From Cannabis sativa (lineage: Eukaryota; Streptophyta; Magnoliopsida; Rosales; Cannabaceae): a stretch of 64,000 nucleotides of DNA. The stretch covers positions 69,927,580 through 69,991,579 of the forward strand of contig NC_083610.1 of the NCBI RefSeq assembly GCF_029168945.1, written 5' to 3'. The position numbers were made by a program, and so were the translations under genes. Below the pieces are notes generated by a model. That model was given only the letters and a program-made list of their open reading frames with translations. It had not been told where the DNA came from and searched no databases. Positions 12,818 through 23,856 of this stretch are shown here, one piece after another. Every line of letters begins with the position of its first letter. Position 1 is the stretch's first letter.

Positions 12818-13980
12818 ATGGACGCCAGGTGAAACACCAGGAGTCAGGGTAACTCGGTCGGATCCAATGGTGGTTAGGGAGTTTAGATTCCCCTAGATAT
12901 TCGTGGCCGAGGTAGAGGTCCTAGAGGCAAGGCACGCAGTCAGGGTGATGTTAACATGCCACAAGCTGCCTAGGCTGCCCAAAATTGGGAAAATAGGTCT
13001 GTAGAAATGTAAGCTAGAATTAATGAACAAGATGAAGAGATCCAACGCCTGAGACAGCAAGGTGCTCCTACAATCCCTGCTCCAGAAATGCAGGTAGCAC
13101 CTGCCCCTACTGTGCAGGCAGGTTCAGTCGATGTAGTGAACTAAATGGAACCCCTGTCTGAAAGGTTTCTAAGCAGTTACCTCCAGTCTTTCTGGGAGAT
13201 CCCGATGTTATGAAAGCCGAGCAATGGCTAATAGTCATTACTGGAATTTTGAATTTTATGGGCGTCGCCGACAATGATAGAGTGGCATGTGCCACATTCC
13301 AGTTCCAAGAAGACGCTCTAGTGTGGTGGGACATGGTGTCCCTGACTCTTGATGTTACTACAATGGCCTAGGAAAAGTTCCAGGAACTGTTTAATGCAAA
13401 ATACTACAATCAAGCAGTCAGAAGCGTGAAAAGGAAAGAATTTACTCAGCTAACCTAGAAAGAAAATATGAGTGTTACTGAATACACAACTCAGTTTGAT
13501 CGCTTGGCAAGATTGGCCTCGAGAATTGTGCCAACCTATTTTAGCAACAAAGAGAAGTATCTGGACGGGTTGAATTTGAAAATAATACATGACTTAATGA
13601 TCATTACTGATGATAACACCACCTATGCTGATATGGTGGGTAAGGCACTGCGAGCTGAGGGCGTAGTAGAGTGCACCCTAGAGTCTCGAGGGACTCAGGT
13701 TGTTGGAGGGGCTCTTACTCCTCCTACATCAGGCTTTATTAGGGGAGGTAATGGCTCAACCACTGACCAAAAAAGAAAGGCACCTACTGCATCTGGTGGC
13801 TCAGGTCAGAACAAGAGGTTCCGAGGGAACCAGGGTCGAGGTAATCGTCAGGGTAGCTTCAAAACCCGATACACTTACCCAGAATGCGCCAGTTGTAAAA
13901 GGCATCATTTGGGAGAGTGTAGAGGGAAAGGGTGCTTCCAGTGTGGTATGCCAGGACACTATAAGATGGATTGTCCCTAA
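12818..13980 (+). pseudogene. Chromovirus gag (capsid/nucleocapsid), decayed
   Basis: The likely original start is ATG at 12818. The fifth codon is TGA, and more stops follow up to about 13460. The 3' part (13468-13980) is open for 170 codons. It contains a Retrotrans_gag-like stretch (EYTTQFDRLARLASRIVP), a basic Gly/Arg-rich region and a zinc knuckle CFQCGMPGHYKMDC (C-x2-C-x4-H-x4-C). The TGA in codon 5 could have arisen from CGA by C-to-T change. In life it would package the element RNA. It is not functional here. Confidence 0.85.
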
Positions 13981-14049
13981 CTCAAGAAGGAATAACAGAA
14001 GATCGCAGCGAAATTCGCTCCATCAAGGGTATTCACGTTAACTCAGGCT

Positions 14050-15290
14050 AATGCAGAAGCTAGCCCCTCAATTGTAACAGGTCAGCTCTTGATCAACAAC
14101 TCTTACTTCTCTGTGTTATTTGACTCTGGGGCCACTCATTCTTATGTTGCAGCCAAAATCTTTAGGAAATCGGGTAGACCGCATGATAGATATGATACAG
14201 GGTTTGGAACCCTACTGCCTGGCGGAGAATTAGTCATCTCGAAAAGGTTTATTAGGTCTATGCGATCAGAATTGAGGATAGGGAGTTGAGTGCTGACTTA
14301 ATAGAAATGGGTTTAGTAGATTTCGATATTATACTGGGAATGGATTTCTTATCCAAGTACTCAGCCAGTATTGATTGTAAGCGGAAGATGGTAATCTTCC
14401 AACCAGAGGGTGAGGAACCATTTGTTTTTGTTGGATCAGTTCACGGATCTCGGTTCCCAGTAATTTCAGTACTAATAGCCAGGGAATTGTTACGAGACGG
14501 GTGTCTAGGGTTTCTGGCCGTGGTATTAGATACCACTTGGCCTGAATCAATTCGGCCAGAGGACATCAAGGTGGTTCAGGAATTCTTAGATGTTTTTCCT
14601 GATGAACTTCTGGGTTTACCACTGCAAAGGGAGATTAATTTATAATTGATCTGGCACCTGGAGCAGAACCGGTTTCTAAGGCCCCTTACAGAATGGCTCT
14701 TAAAGAACTGAAAATTCAACTTCAGAGGTTGCTTGACCTAGGGTTTTCACGGCCTAGTGTGTCACCCTGGGGAGCTCCTGTACTTTTATCAAGAAGAAAG
14801 ATGGATCCTTGCGTATGTCCATTGACTACCGAGAATTGAATAAACTAACAATTAAGAATAAGTATTCTTTACCTATGATCGATGATCTTTTCGATCAACA
14901 TCAGGGGAAGACAGTTTTCTCAAAGATTGATCTCCGATCGGGCTATCATCAATTGAGAATCCGAGAGGAGGACATTCCAAAGACGACTTTCTACACGAGG
15001 TATAGGCATTATGAATTTTTGGTTATGTCTTTTGGACTAACCAATGCTCCTACAGCTTTTGTGGACCTGATGAATAGGGTATTCAAGGATTTCTTCGATA
15101 TTTGTGTTATTGTTTTTATCGACGACATCCTTGTGTACTCTCAATCAAAAGAGGAGCATGAGCAACATCTCCGGATGCTTCTACAGTGGCTTCGAGAACA
15201 TAAGTTGTATGCCAAATTCAAGAAGTGCAAGTTTTGGCTATCTCAGGTGTCCTTTCTTGGACACATTTTCAGCAAAGATGGAATTTAAGT
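14050..15290 (+). pseudogene. Chromovirus protease and reverse transcriptase, decayed
   Basis: The aspartic protease motif LFDSGATHSYV lies near 14119, and a second protease segment (DFDIILGMDFL) follows after a frameshift near 14270. A stop follows at 14643. Reverse transcriptase blocks include [12 protein letters not shown] (14812), [12 protein letters not shown], the palm motif [10 protein letters not shown] (about 15112-15141) and a later LGHIFSKDG block. A TAA at 15286-15288 breaks the frame. The FIDD motif is the normal Ty3/Gypsy form and is retained. Confidence 0.88.
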
Positions 15291-17446
15291 GGATCCAGGC
15301 AAGATAGAATCCGTCAGGGATTGGCCGAGACCAAAAAAAGTTACAGAGGTTTGAGCTTACCCAAAAGAATCAGCAGTTTGTGTGGACGGACAAGTGTGAA
15401 GCAAGTTTTCAAGAGCTGAAACAGAGGTTAATCATAGCTTCAGTGTTAGCCCTATCTTCTGATAAAGAAAAGTTTGTGGTTTATTGTGATGCATCCAGAC
15501 AAGGTCTGGGGTGTGTACTGATGCAGGCTGATCGGATTATTGCTTACGCCTCTCGTCAGTTAAAAGAATATGAACAACGATGCCTGACTTATGATTTAGA
15601 ACTTTCCGCGCTAGTGTTTGCTTTGAAGATTTGGCAGCATTATCACTACGGAGAGAGATGTGAAATTTATACTGACCATAAAATCCTCAAGTACTTCTTT
15701 ACTCAGAAAGACTTTAATATGAGACAGAAGCGTTGGTTAGAGTTGGTTAAGGACTACGACTGTGAAATCCTTTACCATCCTGAGAAGGCCAATGTAGTGG
15801 CTGATGCCCTGAGCAAGAAGGGTCCCGGGCAAGCAACTAGTACGATTCAGATTTCACCCCAGTTAGAAGAGGACATGGTCAGATCAAGCATCGAGTTTAT
15901 TGTAGGCAAACTTCATAACTTGACGCTGCAATCTGATCTATTAGAACGAATTAAAGCTGCTTAGTTAACTGATCTAGAATTAGTGAAGATCAGGGAAGAG
16001 GTTTTAGCTGGTCAAGCCAGAGATTTTACAGTATCAGATGGTGAGATGTTGTTGTTCATGACCAGAGTTTGTGTTCCAAGTAGTGCAGAACTTAGAAACG
16101 AGATTCTTGAAGAGGCTCATACCACTCCATACTTCTTGCATCCTGGCACCACCAAGATGTACCAAGATCTTAAACCCTACTTTTGGTGGAGCGGGATGAA
16201 GAAGAATGTGGCAGAATTCGTATCACGATGCCTAACCTGTCAGCAGATCAAGGCTGAGTACTAGAGACTGGCAGGTTTGTTGCAGCCTTTGACACCTCCT
16301 GAGTGGAAGTGGGAGGATATCACCATGGACTTTGTGGGTGGATTACCTAGAACCACGGGTTTATTTGATTCAATTTGAGTTGTGGTAGATCGATTCACGA
16401 AGTCTGCTCATTTTCTACCAGTAAAAACAACCTTTACAGTGGATCAACATGCAGATTTATATGTCAAGGAGATGATAAGATTACATGGTATTCCAAAGTC
16501 TATAATTTCATATAGGGATCCGAAGTTCACTTCTAAATTCTGGCAAAGTCTTCAACGGGCTATGGGTACCAAACTGAAATTCAGTACAACTTTCCATCCT
16601 CAAACTGATGGACAGTCCGAAAGGACAATTCAGATACTAGAAGATATGTTACGAGCCCGTGTTATGGATTTTGAGTGCTCTTGGAGTAAATACCTACCAC
16701 TGATAGACTTCTCGTATAATAACAATTATTAAAGTACAATAGGGATGACTCCCTATGAATTGTTGTATGACAGAAAGTGTAGATCTCCCATTCACTGAGA
16801 TGAAACGGCAGAGAAAAAATATCTGGGTCTGGAATCTGTACAATGGACTAATGAAGCAATATAAAAGATTAAAGCCAGAATGCTTGCCTTTCAAAGTAGG
16901 CAGAAGAGTTATGCAGATCCGAAACACAGAAATGTAGAGTTTCAAGTAGGGGATCATGTGTTTCTACGGGTGTCTCCAATGAAGGGGATCAAGCATTTCG
17001 AGAACATAGGCAAATTATGCCCTAGATTTACAAGACCTTTTAAGATTCTCGAGAAGGTTGGACAAGTGGCATATCGTTTAGCTTTGCCTCCAGCTCTTTC
17101 AGCAGTTCACAATGTATTCCATGTTTCCATGCTATGGAAATACGTTTCAGACCCTGCTCATGTAATGAGTTATGAAAATCTTGAGCTGCAACCAGACTTG
17201 TCATATGAAGAACAGCCAGTTCAGATCCTAGACAAAAAGGATAAGGTCCTTCAGAACAAGACCATAGCTTTGGTCAAGGTACTCTGGAGAAACAGCAAGG
17301 TCGAGGAAGCCACCTGGGAGTTAGAGTACGACATGAGGGCTCGATATCCAGAGTTGTTCAAGTTAGATTTCGAGTACAAAATCCTTTTAAGGGGGGATAA
17401 TTGTAAAGATCGCTTAACTTTAATTTGGAAATTAGCAGATAATTAG
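15291..17446 (+). pseudogene. Chromovirus RNase H, integrase and chromodomain, decayed
   Basis: RNase H (15380-15964) shows [12 protein letters not shown], an internal Glu in [14 protein letters not shown] and the C-terminal VADALSKK. The integrase zinc-binding region (15983-16264) ends CLTCQQIKAEY then TAG. The integrase core (16382-16732) has the DRFTKSAHF block with its Asp, a second conserved region ([11 protein letters not shown]) and [12 protein letters not shown]. The last open segment (16880-17446) contains the integrase C-terminal region and a chromodomain-like block (ALVKVLWRNSKVEEATWELE) that in relatives directs insertion to heterochromatin. Stops at 15961, 16261 and near 16378 and a frameshift around 16740-16880 inactivate it. 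Confidence 0.88.
17389..17401 (+). promoter_or_regulatory. Polypurine tract of the chromovirus
   Basis: The purine-rich run aaggggggataat lies immediately before the 3' LTR start. This is the expected position and composition of the plus-strand primer. Confidence 0.85.
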
Positions 17447-17893
17447 GATTTAATTATGAAGCTTGCATGTTAGTTATGAATTATCATTTTACGGAGATTT
17501 ATTTGAATTCAGAATACATTTTATATATCATATATGGAATTTTATAATTTTGCATGTTTTGTGCCCGGCAACATTGGAATGTGGTGTTTGGCTATTAGAA
17601 TCATATCTTATTATTTTTAGTATAACGGGGAAATATAGTTAGACATTGGGAATATCGGGAATAGTCGGGATTCTAGAAGTGACCAAAATACCCCTAACTG
17701 ATTTTATGACCTTTTAGTTATGGGGAAGGCAAAATGGTCATTTTGCCTCATTAGCTTTTTGTCCTTTAGTAGACTTTATTGGGGATTAGTATGCTGATAT
17801 TTAGATTGATCTTAAATTAATAAAACTAATTTTATTTACTCATTTATTTTATAAAAAACAAAAATTAGAAAAGAAGGAAGCTCTCTCTCTTTC

Positions 17894-17987
<94 letters not shown>

Positions 17988-19609
17988 AATTGCCTAGAGC
18001 ATCTAGGGTTTGGATTTTTCTCTTCAATTCTTGTGATTTTCAGCTGATTATTTAGTGTTGTAATCAAAGGTAAAGCTTTTAAAACTTCTCCTCTTGTTTT
18101 CTTGAACTTTAAGAAATTGGATTTTTACATGATTTTTGTTTATGAGTGTTGTAGTTGTTGTTGGTCTATGGAATGGTTTTCTGGAGTTTAGTTATGGTTA
18201 ATTATGTTGAATTAAGCTAGTTTTGAGGGCTGTTATGTTGGTTGAGCAAGCTTTGAGTTTTAGAACTCAAGCTTGGCTCTTTAATGGTGATTTTTGATTC
18301 TGAGCTTGGTTAGTTATTTTATTGCTTGGAATATGTTTATTGGGGTATAATATGTAGGTTTGGAAGGTTTGGTAAGCTTTGGTGTTGATTTGGTTAGAGT
18401 TTTGAATTTTTGGGGTTTTCTAGTGTAAACCGATTAATCGGTTTTTACAGGTCCTGTAAAACCGGTTAACCAGATCTGTGCTGGGTCTCCCGGATTTTTT
18501 GTGTTGTCGATTCGTGTTAGTTTTAGAGCTTTGGTTGGTTAATTCCCTATTAGTTTAGGGTATTGGCATGTTAACTTTCAGTAGGTAGATTGTTTGTTTA
18601 AAACCTAAGTCTCCGGTTGTGATTTAGCTTGTCACTTATCCATGTTGTGAACGATGTAATTTAAGGGCCCGTCATTCGCCGAGCAGTTGTTCCACTCAGG
18701 TTGGTCGATAGACCTAAATTCAGAAACAAGGTAAGATTAGTATAATGTTATGCGTATGTATTTACATGTTTAGCATACATGTTGTTTATGCCTGTTAGAG
18801 TGTCAATTATCCATGTTGTGAACGATGTAATTTAAGGGCCCGTAATTCGCCGAGCAGTTGTTCCACTCAGGTTGGTCGATAGACCTAACTTCAGAAACAA
18901 AGTAAGATTAGTATAATGTTATGCGTATGTATTTACATGTTTAGCATACATGTTGTTTATGCCTGTTAGAGTACATTGATAGGAGTATCAGTATACATAG
19001 AGTTGTACTGGATACTGATAAATGTATATTGGCTGAAATACTGATCGATGTTATCACATTAATATGGCTGGAGTATGACTAGCATATTGAGTATAGGCTA
19101 ATATTATGGTCGATAGTATTATCGTATGAACATTCTAGACTCAGTACCGTGTGGGACACGGGAATGGGGTTATGGTTGGGTGTATGGGTGCCTGATTATA
19201 ATCTAGGATAGTAGTATGTTTTATGTTATGCTTTTCTTACAAAGTCTGTTGACTCACAGTTACCTCCATGTGTAGGTAAAGGCAAGGCTAAGGCTGAGCA
19301 GTCGTGAGAGCGAGCTGATGAAGATTGTACATGTCGGGGTGGTTAGGCCTGGAGCGTACGATCCTTGAGACATCAGGATTTTTGTTGTTTAGTCGCTAAG
19401 CGACAGACTATTATATATGTATATTTAAACTTTTTTAAAAGTTTTTGTAAACGGGATGCCAAAATTTTATATGTATGTTACTTTATGTTTTTAATTAAAT
19501 AAGCAAAATTTTAATTAATCATGATTTTCGATAACCTCGTTGATTAGTAACGAGCTGCACATCAAGTTAAAAATCACGCTAACATGCCTAAGATAGTTAG
19601 GATGTTACA
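17402..19609 (+). repeat. 3' LTR of the chromovirus, family A
   Basis: It spans 2208 bp, starting TGTAAAGATC and ending GATGTTACA. It contains a long (CT)n tract at 17896-17986 and, near the middle, a tandem duplication of 171 bp (18631-18801 and 18802-18972). The 5' LTR has this segment only once. The two LTRs are visibly diverged, consistent with an old insertion. Confidence 0.92.
18631..18972. repeat. 171-bp tandem duplication inside the 3' LTR
   Basis: Two copies start at gtcacttatccatg (18631) and gtcaattatccatg (18802), and both end in the cctgttagag region. They are nearly identical. The 5' LTR carries a single copy (about 9362-9535), so the duplication arose in this LTR alone. Confidence 0.88.
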
Positions 19610-19753
19610 CATATTTGCGGCGACAAAATTTGGAAGATTAGTCCAAAATATGAAGGGTTTTACTGACGCAAGTAGTAAAATGTGTTGGTAAAACATACCC
19701 TTTATCGGCACAAAAACTTAACAAAGTCGGCAAAAGTCATCATTTTCGTAGTG
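19610..19753 (-). mobile_element. CACTA-like transposon terminus, host of the chromovirus insertion
   Basis: Read on the minus strand, the sequence begins CACTACGAAAATGATGAC at 19753, like CACTA (En/Spm) termini. A subterminal repeat (gggttttactgacgc at about 19655) recurs in similar form left of the chromovirus (gggttttactaatgc, about 6492). That puts the chromovirus inside this element. The opposite CACTA end was not located, so the call is tentative. Confidence 0.45.
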
Positions 19754-19760
19754 CACTTAC

Positions 19761-19908
19761 CCATATCTTTCCATAAAATTATAGAACTTTGAGCTTTTTC
19801 TTCGATAAATTTGATTTCCACGTAAATATGGGCAAAATCAATGACTTTTGGGTCTAGTACAACTATTTTGGTGTGAGATTTTGCGTCCGAAAATCTCAAG
19901 GACTCCAC
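19761..19908 (-). CDS. Candidate first exon of an unidentified gene
   Basis: An ATG at 19906-19908 (minus) opens a frame of 49 codons (MESLRFSDAKSHTKIVV...). It ends at GATATGG followed by a good donor, gtaagtg (19760-19754). A CACTA-like terminus abuts that donor, so the following intron appears to have been invaded by a transposon and then by the 13-kb chromovirus nest. Upstream on the minus strand there is a pyrimidine-rich leader and a TATA-like tataaagg near 20103-20110. The peptide was not recognised. The exon-like segment at 6342-6404 may belong to the same gene, but the phases do not fit directly. Confidence 0.35.
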
Positions 19909-20164
19909 TCAACTTGAGAGAATGAGAGAAGAAAGAAAGAAAGGCAATAGAGAAAAGAGAAAAGAGTAAAGAGAAGGGAAAGGGAGATGTGAGAAGTATT
20001 TTGGCTAGTTAAGAAAAGATAGCATACTTTTCTAAGTTTTATTATGGGAAGAATTATTATGTTATTTTGAGCCATTTTCATACTATTTAAGCAATATCAT
20101 ATCCTTTATACTTTATTTTCAAACCGTTTCTTAAATCTTTTCAATATTAATCTTTATTTTTTTT

Positions 20165-23100
20165 ATAGCACCACAACAACTTTTCTACATAACTTCAACA
20201 ACTACCCCAGTTGAATCTCTCGCCACCATACCAAACCCCACTTTGTTCGCCTTTTGAAAAATTGTGCCATCCACATTAACCTTGAGATAAGGAGACAAAG
20301 GTGCAATCTAATGCCCTATTACCTCTCTTGAAACCAGGTTTTGAGTGGTTATATATTTTGTCTGAGCATTATTCCAGTTCTCAAAGGTGAGCTTAGCTAA
20401 CAACACAATTACTTCAATGGTAGTCGATTTAAGCTTCCAAACTTTATTATTTTGATGTTTCCACAATGACCAACATACCATAGCTACCTCAATAATAGTA
20501 GCATTTGACCAACGGGTTAAGCCATCCTGAAACCAAGCAGTAGATGATGCTTGAATAACCGTGCCTGTTGCAATAACACATTTCTGCCAGCAGGCCTTGG
20601 CCACAGGGCAAGTAACTAGTGGATGCAAGGATGACTCAAGCACTGCATAACACTAGGAACAATCCACATTCAGTTGAACATGTTTAAGTCTCAACTGTGT
20701 TTTTGTGGGGAGACATTTTGAACAAGTACGCCATAAGAAACTCTTAACTTTTGGGGTATTTTTAGTTGCGAAAGAGATCTCCAAAAACCTAAATTTCCCT
20801 CTGCATTCCAGTTTCCTTTTAGCTCTTGCAAGAGATGGAAAGCACTACGCACAGAGAAAAAACTAGATTTCTCACGAACCCAATACCAGTTGTCTGCATT
20901 TGTTTCGTCACTCAAAGGAATACTCCAAACCAGCGTTTTATCTCAATCATTCAACACATCATTAAGTATCTCCTCATCCCACCGTCGCTCCCCCACCTTC
21001 ATTAAAGAATTTACCATGATGTTAACCAACGCTGGATGATTAGAAGTAATATAGGGATTAGCATCATGAATGAGCCACAGATCCTTGCCGACATAAATCC
21101 TAGCACCCTAACCAACTCTAATTCGAATGCCATGTTTGACCAAATCTCTCGAGGCAAGGACACTCCTCCATATGTAGCTTGGATTGGAGCCTAATTCCAC
21201 TAAGAGATTGGATCCTTGAGGATAGTACTGAGCTTTCAAAACCCTTCCAACCAAGCTATCTTCCTTAGTCAATAAACACCACCCTTGTTTCCCAAGTAAA
21301 GCCAGGTTGAAATCGTGAATATCTCTAAATCCCATTTCTCCAATATCCTTGTGCTTACTCATGTTTTTCCAACTCATCCGATGTATACCTTTTTTCTGAG
21401 AAGAATTCGAATGCCACCAGAAATTACACATGGTCATCTCAATATTCTTACACACCTTCTTTGGCAATTGAAAAACGTTCATTGCATAAGCCGCGAGAGC
21501 TTGAATAACTACTTTAAGGAGAACCTCCTTACCCGACCGTGATAATAACTTTCCATACCAGCTTTGGATTCTCCTTTTCACCCTATCCATAATATAACCA
21601 AAGATCATATTTTTGTTATGAGAAACAGTACTAGGCAGACCCAGATATTTGTTATTATCATCAGCGTGAACAACTCCCAGCACAACCACTATATTAGCAC
21701 GAACAATAACAGAAGTATTGGTGCTAAAAAACACTAATGATTTCTCAAAATTAACTTTTTAGCCTAAGGCCCTTTGAAATACCTCCAGGAGTTATTGGAC
21801 TTGAGAGACATCCCCATTAGTTGCCTTGCAATACAAATAGCTATTGTCTGCGAATAGCATATGGGAGATAGTCAGGACACTATTAGCTATTTTACAACCA
21901 TGTAGCCACTTGCGCTCCTCAAATTTCCAAATTAAGGATGAAAAGCCTTCAACACAAACTAGAAATAAATATGGGGATATTGGATTGCCTTGTCGGATTC
22001 TACGAGAAGGCACAATGAGTCCAATCTCGTGCGATCCACTAACCACCCTGTACTCCACCGTATCCAAACACTAAAATATAAGCCTCACCCACTTATCATC
22101 AAATCCCATTCTAGAGAGCATCGCACAAAGAAAGGACCATTCAATCCTGTTGTATGCCTTACTTAAATCTAGTTTAAGGGCCATGTAACCATCTTTCCCT
22201 TTCTGTTTCCTCTTTAAGTAATGAAGTATCTCAAAAGACACCATGATGTTATCAGTAATTAATCTACCAGGAATGAAAGCACTTTAGTTAACTGACACTA
22301 CCTCATTCAGCAAGAACTTCATGCGGTTAGCAAGAACTTTGATGATCACTTTCGACAATACATTACAAAGAGAAATGGCTCTAAGCTCACTCAAGCTTTT
22401 GGGTTTTTTCTTCTTCGGAATTAAAATCACATTCGTCTTATTCAGCCCAACATCCATCACCCCAGTATAAAAGAACTTACGCACTGAATTGATGATATCC
22501 CGACCCACAATAGGCCAAAACTTTTGATAGAAAGCCGAATTCATACCGCTAGGCCCTGAGATTTATCAGGATGCATTTGAAACACGACAGTCCGAACTTC
22601 CTCCTCTGAAATTGGCTTTAACAACTCCATATTATGACTAATAGATACAATTTTCAACACTGATGAAATAACTTCACTCCAATCCACAGCTGGATCTTTA
22701 AAAATATCATGAAAGTAGTCAAAAATGACATTTTCAAGCCCATTATCCCACCCAACAGTGATACAATCAGTATTTTTTAATTGAATAATCTGATTGTTTC
22801 GACGCCTGGCATTAGCACAAGCATGAAAAAACTTACTATTTTTATTGCCAACTTGGAGCCAAAATTGCTTATATCTTTGTTTCTGGTAGATTTCTTTTTG
22901 ATGTAAAAAATCAAACAATCTCTTTTTTTTTCTCTTCTTTAAACAATTTCACTCCCTCATCATCACGCCTTCCTTTCAATCTTTTAAGAGTCAAGTTACA
23001 ACTCTTAATTTTCTGGGCGAAATTGCCAGTAACATCTTTTCCCCACTCCGCTAGATCTTTGCCACATTCTTGAATTTTGAACTGAAGGGAGCAACCTTCT

Positions 23101-23318
23101 AAATTATTCCAACACCTTTGAACAACCTCCTCGCAGCCTGTCTCACCCAACCAGTAATTTTCAAACCTAAACTTCTTCTCCCCCACTCTATTTTGAGCAC
23201 GCGTATCAAGTAACAAAGGTGTATGGTCTGAAGGAGACACCTCCAAATTAATTAATCTTGCACACTTTGATAACTGAAACCAATCGGAGCTTGCCATTGC
23301 TCGATCAAGACGGGATTC
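20165..23318 (-). pseudogene. LINE ORF2, reverse transcriptase part, decayed
   Basis: In coding order: the endonuclease C-terminus and linker (22911-23330), the N-terminal RT region (22284-22918, with NVILIPKKKKPKSLSELRAISLCNV), the catalytic palm (21792-22067, with RQGNPISPYLF), the thumb/connection region (21108-21734), the zf-RVT domain (20691-20915) and an RNase H-like start near 20165-20300. The catalytic box reads FADN where FADD is usual, so a metal-binding Asp is replaced. Stops and frameshifts separate the pieces. Confidence 0.85.
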
Positions 23319-23856
23319 TATTAGTGTCATTATTTTGTGACCGTTTTTGTTCTGTTCAAGGTGTATTGGTCTCTGTACTATCTAAAATGTTCTTAGTGTC
23401 ATCTGATCAATAAATTTTGCCTATGAGTATGCTTGTGTTTCAAAGTTCTTGAGCAATGGGTTGATTATGTCCTTTCCCATCTACTATATGCTACTTCGAT
23501 TGATACTAAGCTTGAATCTTCCCCAGATAAAAAGGCTACCTCTTCCAGATGCAATGGGAAGAGCTCTCTTAAACCTTTTTCTAATAAGTAGTATGCTCCT
23601 TCTCTATTAGTTCTTGGTAATCAAAGAGGACGGCTACATCTCTGGAAGAGAGTGAAAGCCATGTCTGGGTACTAAAGCAAGAGCCAGAGTGTTATATAAA
23701 AAAAAAGGCTATCCATAAAAATAAAATCGTTATTTTTCTCTGATCAGTTGTTGCTTAGTTGAGAATATTCACTCTTCTTGGACCACATGAGATCACTGTT
23801 CACACACGTATGGAGATTCAAGTTTTTAGTGCTCTCATGAGTATCATTGTGGCTGG

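Larger units (their letters stand above)
6587..19614 (+). mobile_element. Chromovirus (Ty3/Gypsy) LTR retrotransposon, complete but decayed and internally nested
   Basis: The element runs from 6592 to 19609 and is flanked by 5-bp repeats CATAT (6587-6591 and 19610-19614). The 5' LTR (6592-12540) carries two later LTR insertions. The internal region 12541-17401 holds the primer-binding site, gag, protease, reverse transcriptase, RNase H, integrase and a C-terminal chromodomain, in that order. A purine-rich tract precedes the 3' LTR (17402-19609). Domain order and chromodomain identify a chromovirus, most likely the Tekay/Del lineage given the long LTRs (2.2 kb). Multiple stops and frameshifts show it is inactive. 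Confidence 0.92.
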
